Origin: an uncultured Eubacteriales bacterium
Lineage (GTDB): Bacteria > Bacillota > Clostridia > Christensenellales > Borkfalkiaceae
NCBI GenBank assembly: GCA_902465495.1
Contig: CABQND010000068.1
Span: 1 to 7,561, forward strand
Direction of reading: 5' to 3'
Length of the DNA: 7,561 nt
The notes below the pieces were generated by a model that did no database searches, had not been told where the DNA came from, and saw nothing but the letters and a program-made list of their open reading frames with translations. The position numbers were made by a program, and so were the translations under genes. Within the stretch, counting starts at the first letter, position 1. Each line of letters begins with the position of its first letter. Positions 1 to 6,241 of the stretch are shown here, one piece after another.

Positions 1-860
1 TGCGCGGGGGTGCGCTTTTGCGGCAAAAATTTATTCTTTTTGACCGCTTCGTAGGCAAGTACGGTCGCGGCGACGCCGACGTTCAAAGAGTCGCAGCTCC
101 CTTCCATCGGAATGGCGATCATCTGATAATTGCCGTCGTACCATTCGCGCGAAATTCCGTAGCGTTCGCTTCCCATTACGAGTGCCGTTTTCTTTCCGAA
201 CGGTTCGTCATAATAGTACAGCTTTGCGCGGGTGTCCGCTAGGTATACGGTAAAGCCATTGCTTGCCAGCCATGCGCGGCAGGCGGCGACGCTTTCAAAA
301 TCGAAAAAGGGCACGGAAAGCACGGCCCCCTGGCTTCCCTTGATCAGTTTGGGATGCGTAAGTCGCGCTTTGCGGTTGCATAAAAATACGGCGTCCACGC
401 CCGCACCGTCCGCCATGCGCATCATTGTCCCGACGTTTCCGGGAATTTCCACGCCGTCGAGCACGAGAATGACGGCATCCTGTGCGGGATGAAAGGAAGA
501 AAGATCGTTTTGCGGCAATTTTGCAAGCGCCATCAGCCCGTCGGGGCGGTCGCGCTCGGAAATTTTTTCGAATGTCTTAGCCGAAACGGTGTATGTCTCA
601 CCTGCGCGCGCGGCAATCTTTTTGCACAGAGCGATTGCCTCAGGCGTGCGGATGTGCTCGGGGCAGAGGATGACGCTGTCGATGGGAGTGTGAAACTTTT
701 CACATAACGAAAGCAGCCAGATCCCTTCCGCGACAAACAGTTTGTGCGGATTGGGTTTGGTGTTCGAAATGACCCCCTTGATTTGTTTGATCTTGGGGTT
801 CTGTTCTCCGATCGCCTGAAAATTATATTTTTCCAAAACGGATGAAAGATCGTATTCCAT
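1..860 (-). CDS. SpoU/TrmH-family RNA 2'-O-methyltransferase (3' end cut off by window)
   Basis: Probably transfers a methyl group from S-adenosylmethionine to a ribose 2'-OH in rRNA or tRNA, in the cytoplasm. Read from the ATG at 860, the frame stays open for 286 codons to the window edge. About residues 15-110 resemble the L30e-like substrate-binding domain, including VAEGIWLL. The catalytic SPOUT (knotted) domain follows, with all three family motifs: motif 1 around 133-160 (LDGVEIPGNVGTMMRMA), motif 2 at 228-237 (VMGSERYGIS), and motif 3 at 250-272 (IPMEGSCDSLNVGVAATVL). N142, E232 and N260 fall at the conserved positions. Members usually have about 250-290 residues, so little is missing. 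The exact target (RlmB, TsnR or YsgA type) cannot be told. Start choice is not simple: the ATG at 860 has no Shine-Dalgarno sequence, and an in-frame ATG at 932 would add 24 unlike-family residues, also without one. The promoter position favours 860. The gene is transcribed divergently from the MFS gene. Confidence 0.93.
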   Translation of the reverse strand, partial: MEYDLSSVLEKYNFQAIGEQNPKIKQIKGVISNTKPNPHKLFVAEGIWLLSLCEKFHTPIDSVILCPEHIRTPEAIALCKKIAARAGETYTVSAKTFEKISERDRPDGLMALAKLPQNDLSSFHPAQDAVILVLDGVEIPGNVGTMMRMADGAGVDAVFLCNRKARLTHPKLIKGSQGAVLSVPFFDFESVAACRAWLASNGFTVYLADTRAKLYYYDEPFGKKTALVMGSERYGISREWYDGNYQMIAIPMEGSCDSLNVGVAATVLAYEAVKKNKFLPQKRTPA

Positions 861-866
861 ACCGAA

Positions 867-895
867 ATAGTAACAGAATTTTCTGCTTTCGTCAA
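867..895 (-). promoter_or_regulatory. Sigma-A promoter of the RNA methyltransferase gene, predicted leaderless
   Basis: On the minus strand, -35 TTGACG (895-890) and -10 TACTAT (872-867) are separated by exactly 17 bp, and a TGn extended -10 precedes the hexamer. Counting the usual 7 nt downstream of the -10 puts transcription start at about 860, the A of the ATG. That would give a leaderless mRNA, in keeping with the missing Shine-Dalgarno sequence. A short inverted repeat, CAGAA-TT-TTCTG (874-885), lies in the spacer. The hexamers are seen directly; the start site is inferred. Confidence 0.6.
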
Positions 896-904
896 GCGTT
901 CCGC

Positions 905-932
905 ATGCGAACGTCTCTGCATTTTTTCGCAT
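905..932. repeat. Inverted repeat in the divergent intergenic region, possible operator
   Basis: ATGCGAA (905-911) and TTCGCAT (926-932) are perfect 7-bp inverted arms with centres 21 bp apart, about two helical turns. The right arm touches TACAAT (932-937), a possible -10 for the MFS gene that lacks a good -35. The repeat also lies just upstream of the methyltransferase -35 at 890-895. This spacing fits a dimeric regulator acting on either gene, but no regulator gene is present in the window and 7-bp arms can arise by chance. Confidence 0.3.
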
Positions 933-969
933 ACAATAATAGCAAATCAGTTTTACGGCGGAAGTGAGT

Positions 970-2145
970 ATGAACGGAGGAAATGCGCGCCGCAGCGGGC
1001 GCGTTTGTTGCGCGGGCGTTGTCAATCAGGCGATCGTGATCAACGTTACCGCGCTATTATTTTTGCCTTTTGCACGCCTTTACGGCTTTACATATGCACA
1101 ATTGGGACTTCTGACGGCGGTCGGGTTTTTGGCGCAAATGTGTGCGGATCTTACACTCATGCTTTTGATCGACCGCATTCCCGCAAAAACACTCGCTCTA
1201 ATAGCTTCGGCACTCAGTTGCCTCGGGCTTGTGTTTTACGGATGCGTGCCATATCTTTTTGGTGGCGCGGAGTATGGAGGTATTGCCGCGGCGACGGCGG
1301 TTTTTGCTTTTGCGGGCGGAATGCTGGAAGTAGTTTTGTCCAACGTCGCGGACGGCTTGCCTTCGGGCGGCGTAATTTCCATATGTTTGTTGCACACCGT
1401 GTATGCGTGGGCGCAGGTCGGTTTGTCTCTTTTGTTGCTTGGATACATTGCACTGTTTGGACAGCAGAACTGGAACTTTCTGATCCTTGTTCTCGCACTC
1501 GTGCCGGCGGGTGTGTTTGCTGCGCTTTGGCATACCGAAATGCCCGCGCGGGAATGTCGCCAGCGAGTTCGATCATCTTTCCGTCCCTTTTATCTTTTTG
1601 CTTTGCTTGCCGTATTTTTCGGATATGGCTCGGAAGTTGTGATGAATCAATGGATCTCTGTTTTTGCGGAAAGCGTGTTCGGGTTTGAGTCGGCCGGCTC
1701 CATCGGATGTGCGCTCTTTGCGCTGTGTTTGGGGGCGGGCGGAGCGGTTTATGTGTTTGTTTTGCAAAAGCGCAACCGTTTTCCGTTTCGCGCACTGATC
1801 GGTGCGGCAATTGCTGCGTTTGCCGCTTATACTCTTGCGGCGTTGTTGCCTTTCGACGGTGCGGCGCTCACGTGTGCGATTTTGTGCGGATTTTTTGTGG
1901 GTATGCTTTCGCCGGGCGCAATGACAGCCGCAAGCGGTTTTTTACCGCATGCGGGCGGCTGGATGCTCGCTTCGCTTGCTGTCTCACAGGATATTGCGGC
2001 GGCAACCCTTCCTTCCCTTGCGGGTGCTGTCGCAGGGGAGGCATCCATGCGTACTTCCTTCTTGCTAATGGCTCCCGCGCCTTTACTTGCGGCGTTGTTT
2101 TTATGTCTGATGGCTTTTACCAGAGAAAAAAAAGGAAAAAATTAG
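970..2145 (+). CDS. MFS transporter, 12 membrane segments, substrate unknown
   Basis: A membrane secondary transporter of 391 residues, the normal length for a single MFS protein. Hydrophobic segments are spread along the whole chain and fit two six-helix halves, separated by a polar, Arg-rich central loop near residues 190-205 (MPARECRQRVRSS). A short motif-A-like loop, DRIPAK (68-73), lies between helices 2 and 3. Polar or charged residues inside membrane segments (E120, N125, H142, W228, E234) could line the substrate path. The stretch GGMLEVVLSNVADGLP followed by LLHTVYAWAQV resembles a group of poorly characterised clostridial MFS permeases; this is from memory. The ATG at 970 is chosen because GGCGGA (957-962) sits 7 nt upstream; an in-frame GTG at 964 would add two residues but crowds that site. 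The gene appears to stand alone: the next one has its own promoter. No neighbour points to a substrate; efflux or uptake are both possible. Confidence 0.85.
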   Translation: MNGGNARRSGRVCCAGVVNQAIVINVTALLFLPFARLYGFTYAQLGLLTAVGFLAQMCADLTLMLLIDRIPAKTLALIASALSCLGLVFYGCVPYLFGGAEYGGIAAATAVFAFAGGMLEVVLSNVADGLPSGGVISICLLHTVYAWAQVGLSLLLLGYIALFGQQNWNFLILVLALVPAGVFAALWHTEMPARECRQRVRSSFRPFYLFALLAVFFGYGSEVVMNQWISVFAESVFGFESAGSIGCALFALCLGAGGAVYVFVLQKRNRFPFRALIGAAIAAFAAYTLAALLPFDGAALTCAILCGFFVGMLSPGAMTAASGFLPHAGGWMLASLAVSQDIAAATLPSLAGAVAGEASMRTSFLLMAPAPLLAALFLCLMAFTREKKGKN

Positions 2146-2298
2146 CGCTCGATGGTAAAAATTGCAGAATGAAAAGAAAATTCTTGTGAAATTTGATTTT
2201 TTGTTACACAATTTTTCAAAAAACACTTCGTTTCGATGGCAAAATTCGGTTCGATATGATACAATGAGATTGCATTTCCATACGGGACGAATAGAACA
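2146..2298. other. 153-bp intergenic gap holding the promoter region of the flippase operon
   Basis: No coding potential is seen. The first half is AT-rich, with no convincing intrinsic terminator for the MFS gene: the only pairing (AAATT with AAATTT near 2168-2190) is weak and has no GC stem. The second half carries a pair of imperfect direct repeats, TTCGTTTCGAT (2227-2237) and TTCGGTTCGAT (2245-2255), 18 bp apart, followed by the promoter. No riboswitch-like fold was recognised by eye. Confidence 0.5.
2237..2265 (+). promoter_or_regulatory. Extended -10 promoter of the flippase-acyltransferase operon
   Basis: TATGATACAAT (2255-2265) contains a TGn extension and the -10 hexamer TACAAT (2260-2265). 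The -35 at the 17-bp position is poor (TGGCAA, 2237-2242), which an extended -10 can offset. Predicted transcription start is near 2272, giving a leader of about 27 nt. The TTCG(T/G)TTCGAT direct repeats overlap the -35 and the upstream edge of the -10, where an activator could bind. Confidence 0.55.
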
Positions 2299-3636
2299 AT
2301 GCAAGAAAAAGACCCTCTGCGTATAAGTGCGCAAGAAAGTAAATCGGCGGACGGACAGGAGCTGTCTCGCGAAATCACCTCTTCCGAAAAGATTGCGGAA
2401 GGGGCGGTTTTGCATACGGAAAATTCAGACACTTCGGATGTCGGAGGGGAAAAATTGACTGCCGCACAGGAAGATGCTGTTCTTTCCGATAAGGAGAAAA
2501 AAGAAGGGGCGTACAGCGAAGACGATCTGAAAAAAAGACGGCGCCGGAACATGATCAGTTTTATTGTTTCGCTTCTGATCATAGGCTGTGTGGTCTATCT
2601 TCTGTTTGAATTGAGCAATACGCTGGAACAGGGCGACAGTGCGACTTTTTACGATCTTCTGGACGGAATGAATTGGTGGTATCTGCTGATTGCAGTCGGA
2701 TTGTTTATTATCATGTATGCGGCAGATACACTAAAATACACCTTGTTAGGCAGAAGCTACGGGCATAAACTCGGCATTGCAAAGGATATGAAGGTGGCGC
2801 TGATCGGGAAATATTACGAAGCGATCACTCCGTTTGCAACGGGCGGGCAGCCCATGCAAATTTATTATTTCTATAAAAACGGAATGTCGGGCAGTAAAAG
2901 CACGTCCATTACGATGGTCAAATATGCAGTTCAGATGCTTGCGGTGACCGTCGTGGCAGCGATTGTGATGGGGCTTGGTGTCGGGAAATTGGGCATGATC
3001 GAAAATGAGATCACGCGCAACACCATTCTCATTTGCGGATGGGTCGGGTTTGGAATCAATGCATTTATTCCCGTATTCGTGACGTTTATCGTGTTTTGTC
3101 CGCGCGCTGTATCGTGGGTTATCAATCTGTTTGTACGGCTTTTATATAAAATTAAAATCATTAAAAACGCAGACAAATTGGAAACGAAAATTCGGCAGTG
3201 GGTGGATGATTTTGCCGTGTTTTCGCAATTTGTATATAAAAAGCCTTTGACGTTCCTGTTATTATTTGTACTTTGTCTGTTTGAACCAATTATTCAGTTT
3301 ATAATTCCGTATTTTGTACTTGTCGCTATGTGCGGTACCGAAGTGATGGGAATGGAAGGCGGTACACTTCTGTTTTCGGTGATGGTGCTTTCTATGTACG
3401 CAACGTATGCCGCAGCGTTTATCCCCACGCCCGGTAATTCCGGTGCGGTGGAATCGGTATTCATGCTCGCTTTTACCGTTGTTGCAGAATCGGTTCTCTT
3501 TTGGTATGTGCTTGTTTGGCGGTTTTTGTTGTATTATATCTATGTATTTTTAGGTGTCGGCATGAACGTCTACGATCTCGTCGGCAATTTTCGGCGCGAG
3601 AGGAAGCGCCGTATGAAAGCGCAGGAAAAGCAATAA
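2299..3636 (+). CDS. Flippase-like integral membrane protein (lysylphosphatidylglycerol synthase TM-region family)
   Basis: 445 residues. From about residue 85 on it matches the MprF/AglD/YbhN-type family (UPF0104, flippase-like domain), whose members translocate or modify membrane lipids or lipid-linked sugars. Family signatures visible are GKYYEAITPFATGGQP (170-185) and PTPGNSGAVESVF (376-388), with about eight hydrophobic segments between 86 and 424. There is no cytosolic aminoacyl-transferase domain as in full MprF, so lysyl-PG synthesis is not expected. Residues 1-76 are an unusual hydrophilic tail with 20 Asp/Glu against 9 Lys/Arg. It ends in a basic KKRRRR block (78-83) just before the first helix, which by the positive-inside rule puts the N-terminus in the cytoplasm. 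A short C-terminal tail is also basic. The Shine-Dalgarno match is weak (GGGA at 2284-2287, 11 nt from the ATG), but the start fits the promoter. A plsC-like gene follows after 16 bp, so the two are probably co-transcribed. The lipid substrate is unknown. Confidence 0.87.
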   Translation: MQEKDPLRISAQESKSADGQELSREITSSEKIAEGAVLHTENSDTSDVGGEKLTAAQEDAVLSDKEKKEGAYSEDDLKKRRRRNMISFIVSLLIIGCVVYLLFELSNTLEQGDSATFYDLLDGMNWWYLLIAVGLFIIMYAADTLKYTLLGRSYGHKLGIAKDMKVALIGKYYEAITPFATGGQPMQIYYFYKNGMSGSKSTSITMVKYAVQMLAVTVVAAIVMGLGVGKLGMIENEITRNTILICGWVGFGINAFIPVFVTFIVFCPRAVSWVINLFVRLLYKIKIIKNADKLETKIRQWVDDFAVFSQFVYKKPLTFLLLFVLCLFEPIIQFIIPYFVLVAMCGTEVMGMEGGTLLFSVMVLSMYATYAAAFIPTPGNSGAVESVFMLAFTVVAESVLFWYVLVWRFLLYYIYVFLGVGMNVYDLVGNFRRERKRRMKAQEKQ

Positions 3637-3652
3637 TTTGCGGCGGTGCAAT

Positions 3653-4465
3653 ATGAAAAAAGAGCGGGTCATCTTTTATCGGGATGAAAGCGACGAGGTT
3701 TTTCATTCGGGAGTAAAAACGAAGAAAATAGATAAGCATTTCGATTACGAACGTAAAGGTCTGTGGGACCGCTTTTTGCGGCAGGTGTTTGTACGTTTTA
3801 TTGTTATGCCGTTTGCGAAATTCTGGACGCGCGTGGGCTTTCGTTCCCGTTTCGTGAATAGAAAAATATTGAAAAAGCATAAAGGCGGATGTTTTATTTA
3901 CTCCAATCATACGCAAGCAATTCCGGACGCTTTCCGCGCTGCCGCAGCTCCGTTGCCGCATATGTCCTATATCATTGTACATCCCGATAACGTTTCTTTT
4001 CCGGGCTTAGAAGGGTTGATGATGGCCTTGGGTACTATCCCGATCCCTACGGAGTCGAACGGCATGGTCGCTTTTATGCGCACGGTGGAAAAACGCGCAG
4101 AAAAACATCCTGTTGTTGTTTTTCCGGAACGGGTGATCTGGCCGTATTATACAAAAATTCGCCCCTTTACGGATGTATCTTTCCGCTATCCCGTGCGTTG
4201 CGGCGTGCCTGCGTTTGTCATGACGACGACATTTCATAAGCGCAGATTTTCTTCCAAACCGCGGGAAATCGTATACATTGACGGACCGTTTTATCCGGAT
4301 GAAAATCTGGGCAAAAAAGAGCGGCAGGAAGATTTGCATCGCCGTGTATATCAGACGATGTGTGAGCGCGCAAAACTGAATACATACGAATATTATCGAT
4401 ACGAAAAATTGCCCGAAGAGACATCGACAGAAACCGATGCAGCAGAAGTTACAGGGCAGAAATAA
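3653..4465 (+). CDS. PlsC-like lysophospholipid acyltransferase
   Basis: 270 residues. The family (LPLAT/PlsC) transfers fatty acyl groups to glycerophospholipids, typically making phosphatidic acid at the cytoplasmic membrane face. Acyltransferase blocks in order are: SNHTQAIPDAF (84-94) for the catalytic His/Asp block, GTIPIP (127-132) for block II, VVFPE (155-159) for block III, and VPAFVM (185-190) for block IV. Hydrophobic VFVRFIVMPFAKFW (45-58) may bind the membrane. Odd point: H86 and D92 are five residues apart (HX5D) instead of the usual HX4D. I recall this from related clostridial proteins, so it may be a subfamily trait and not a defect. Because of that, the acceptor could differ from lysophosphatidic acid. 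The ATG at 3653 follows GGCGGTG (3642-3648); a TTG at 3638 in the same frame would add five residues. It lies 16 bp behind the flippase-like gene, with a terminator directly after, so it closes the operon. Confidence 0.87.
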   Translation: MKKERVIFYRDESDEVFHSGVKTKKIDKHFDYERKGLWDRFLRQVFVRFIVMPFAKFWTRVGFRSRFVNRKILKKHKGGCFIYSNHTQAIPDAFRAAAAPLPHMSYIIVHPDNVSFPGLEGLMMALGTIPIPTESNGMVAFMRTVEKRAEKHPVVVFPERVIWPYYTKIRPFTDVSFRYPVRCGVPAFVMTTTFHKRRFSSKPREIVYIDGPFYPDENLGKKERQEDLHRRVYQTMCERAKLNTYEYYRYEKLPEETSTETDAAEVTGQK

Positions 4466-4479
4466 TGCGCAGAGCGCAT
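4465..4479 (+). repeat. Small hairpin at the stop codon of the acyltransferase gene
   Basis: ATGCGC (4465-4470) and GCGCAT (4474-4479) pair perfectly around a 3-nt AGA loop, beginning at the last base of the TAA stop. There is no U-run behind it, so it is not itself a terminator. It sits 10 nt before the main terminator and may act only as extra 3'-end structure. Confidence 0.4.
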
Positions 4480-4489
4480 CGCTCGCGCA

Positions 4490-4519
4490 AAAAAGCGGCG
4501 CTTTTTTGCGCCGCTTTTT
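4490..4519. terminator. Bidirectional intrinsic terminator between convergent operons
   Basis: The arms AAAAAGCGGCGC (4490-4501) and GCGCCGCTTTTT (4508-4519) form a 12-bp perfect stem with a TTTTTT loop. A GC core of 7 bp is flanked by a U-run on either strand, so it can stop transcription from the acyltransferase side (stop at 4465) and from the GT8 side (gene end at 4526). The distances, 25 and 7 bp from the two gene ends, are typical. Confidence 0.93.
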
Positions 4520-4525
4520 GTTGAT

Positions 4526-5356
4526 TTAATTCGAGAAGTCAAATTCCTTTGCGAGAAGATCGTATTTTTCGTATATGTCGTCAAAGCAGGTGATTTTTAA
4601 TCTTTTATGCACCTTATCGCGGTGCCATTGTTTTATATTGTAGGTGAAAGGGAAAAACAGGATCCATTTGATACCTTTGCAAAAATGTTTGACGACGGTG
4701 TCCGGTTTGATATTTCGCTGTTCATTGAATCGTTCCGGCAAGTACAATCTTAGTTTGCCGCATTTGTGCAGAGCGCTTTGGTCAGGCATAGCCATTTTTT
4801 TGTTGCAGACCAGTTCCCGCACGCGATCAAACAGCCCGGTGTCGCGGATCTTGGGCAGATTGAGAAGCAGAACTCCCGAATTGCAATAATTTTTATTGAT
4901 CCAGAACTTTCCCAAATAGTCAAGCGCGGCGGCGTATTCATAATTCTCAATATCGATATCATAAAGGTTTGCGATGTCGTCCGTGCACATAGTATCAACG
5001 TCTAAGTAGATCATCTTGTCGGGCATATCGGGCAAGACGTCCAAATACAGCCGAAGCAGGGCATAAGGAGTATAGATCGCCGCTTTTCGGTTTTTCCCTT
5101 TGGCTAGTTTTTGTTTGTAAAGGTCGGTCAGGTCAAGCTGAATAGCGCGGCTTTCGGGATTTTTGTCTTGCAAAACTTTGTTTAAAACGTTCATCTGATT
5201 TTGGGTAAACGGTACGAAGGCAGGATTCTGCTCATGCAGATCCATGGACAGTACGTACACGTTCAGGGCGTGTTCCGTGTACTTTGCAAGGGACATCACA
5301 GAAAGCAGAAGCCCCGGAAAAATTCTGCGGTTCCCGCAATAACAGACGTTGATCAT
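4526..5356 (-). CDS. GT8-family glycosyltransferase, second gene of the pair
   Basis: 276 residues. The GT8 family (GT-A fold, retaining) transfers a sugar from a nucleotide-sugar, usually UDP-linked, using a metal held by a DXD motif. Visible are YLDVDTMCTDDI (117-128) with DVD at 119-121, YCNSGVLLLN (157-166), PDQSAL (191-196) and a C-terminal metal-ligand-like His in VVKHFCKGIKW (H224). The opening VCYCGNRR (4-11) differs from the usual (A/S)DDNY loop of family members such as LgtC, where an Asp contacts the nucleotide base. There is no signal peptide or membrane helix, so it is probably cytoplasmic or peripheral to the membrane. AAGGAG (5367-5362) lies 5 nt before the ATG and overlaps the stop codon of the upstream paralog, suggesting coupled translation. 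The acceptor is unknown: a wall polymer, glycolipid or capsule are all possible. Confidence 0.9.
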   Translation of the reverse strand: MINVCYCGNRRIFPGLLLSVMSLAKYTEHALNVYVLSMDLHEQNPAFVPFTQNQMNVLNKVLQDKNPESRAIQLDLTDLYKQKLAKGKNRKAAIYTPYALLRLYLDVLPDMPDKMIYLDVDTMCTDDIANLYDIDIENYEYAAALDYLGKFWINKNYCNSGVLLLNLPKIRDTGLFDRVRELVCNKKMAMPDQSALHKCGKLRLYLPERFNEQRNIKPDTVVKHFCKGIKWILFFPFTYNIKQWHRDKVHKRLKITCFDDIYEKYDLLAKEFDFSN

Positions 5357-5365
5357 ACGTTCTCC

Positions 5366-6190
5366 TTAAATTTGCAGATCGTGTGTTGCGGCAATGCGGT
5401 CATATTCTTCATAGAGATCGTCGAAAAAAGAAATCTTCAACTTTTTATGCACCGCATCGCGTTCCCATTGTTTGATATCATACAGGTGAAAAAAGGGAAA
5501 CCAACGTATCCCGCGGCAGAAATGCTTGACAACGGTGTCACTGCGTATTCCACGCTGTTCGTTGAATCGGCGGGGCAGGTACATTCTGCGCTTGCCGAGT
5601 CGATGCAGAGCGCTTTGGTCGGGCATGAGCATGCGTCGCTTATGCACAAATTCGCGAATAAGCCGAAACAGACCCGTCTTGCGGATTTCTTGCATGTTTA
5701 ACAGCAGTACGCCCGAATTGCAGTAGTGCGGATTGATCCAGAATTTTCCCATATAATCGAGGGCTGCCGCATATTCATAAGAAGAAATGTCAATGTCATA
5801 TAATTTTCCGATGTCGTCGGTGCACATCGTGTCGATGTCCAGATAAATGATCTTGTCGGGAATGCAGCCCAGTTCGTTCAGGTACAACCGAAGCTGTGCG
5901 TACGGAGTATAATGGTTTTTCATGTTTTTGCCGTCCGCAAGCGATTGCTTGAAAATTTCTGTCATATCGACGAGTTCTGCGCGGCTTTCCGGGTTTTTCT
6001 TTTGCAGAACTTCATTGAGTATGCTGAGTTGATTTTCAGAAAAGGGAAGATAATTCGGATGCATTTCGTGCAGATCCATTGTCAGCACAAAAATGTGCAG
6101 GGGGCGCTCGGTATATTTTGTCAGCGACAGCACCGAAAGCAGTAGCCCCGGAAACACGCGTTTGTTGCCGCTGTAACAGACGGAAATCAT
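5366..6190 (-). CDS. GT8-family glycosyltransferase, first gene of the pair
   Basis: 274 residues, a close paralog of the gene downstream: hand alignment gives about 180 identical positions in 276 (about 65%) with two single-residue gaps. It keeps the metal-binding DID (118-120) in YLDIDTMCTDDI, YCNSGVLLLN (156-165), PDQSAL (190-195) and H223 in VVKHFCRGIRW, so both copies look catalytically intact. It shares the unusual N-terminal VCYSGNKR loop (4-11). Differences cluster around residues 42-62, 87-95, 104-111 and the last 25 residues, where acceptor or donor choice may differ. The start at 6190 is supported by AGAGAG about 9-10 nt upstream and by the promoter at 6242-6270. It is the leading gene of the pair, with 9 bp before the next. 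Whether the two add successive sugars or are partly redundant cannot be read from sequence. Confidence 0.9.
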   Translation of the reverse strand: MISVCYSGNKRVFPGLLLSVLSLTKYTERPLHIFVLTMDLHEMHPNYLPFSENQLSILNEVLQKKNPESRAELVDMTEIFKQSLADGKNMKNHYTPYAQLRLYLNELGCIPDKIIYLDIDTMCTDDIGKLYDIDISSYEYAAALDYMGKFWINPHYCNSGVLLLNMQEIRKTGLFRLIREFVHKRRMLMPDQSALHRLGKRRMYLPRRFNEQRGIRSDTVVKHFCRGIRWFPFFHLYDIKQWERDAVHKKLKISFFDDLYEEYDRIAATHDLQI

Positions 6191-6216
6191 TGCAGTATTC
6201 TCTCTTTTGCGTATTT

Positions 6217-6232
6217 GGACTAAAATAAGTCC
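6217..6232 (-). promoter_or_regulatory. Hairpin at the 5' end of the GT8 operon leader
   Basis: On the minus strand, GGACT-TATTTT-AGTCC forms a perfect 5-bp stem with a 6-nt loop. With transcription predicted to start near 6235, it would begin within about three nucleotides of the mRNA 5' end, where hairpins can protect mRNA from decay. It could equally be a short DNA operator just downstream of the promoter. The stem is short, so chance is possible. Confidence 0.35.
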
Positions 6233-6241
6233 GTTGAATGT

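Noticed and set aside
533..922. Minus-strand open frame of 129 codons overlapping the RNA methyltransferase
   Set aside because: It is another frame of the same strand; the methyltransferase frame carries all three SpoU motifs, while this one has Arg/Ser-rich sequence without a recognisable domain.
1005..1688. Plus-strand 227-codon frame within the MFS gene
   Set aside because: Cys/Arg-rich out-of-frame translation of the MFS gene, with no domain and no ribosome binding site.
1214..1810. Minus-strand 198-codon frame opposite the MFS gene
   Set aside because: Low-complexity Arg/Pro/Gln/Lys-rich antisense translation with no family resemblance; the sense strand encodes a clear 12-TM protein.
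2160..2200. Possible intrinsic terminator after the MFS gene
   Set aside because: The pairing is A/T only and short; a T-run is present but no stable GC stem precedes it.
2146..2298. Riboswitch or small RNA in the 153-bp gap
   Set aside because: No conserved riboswitch core or strong stem was recognised, and the predicted leader is only about 27 nt.
3473..3982. Minus-strand 169-codon frame across the flippase/acyltransferase junction
   Set aside because: It lies antisense to two well-supported genes, has no ribosome binding site and no motif.
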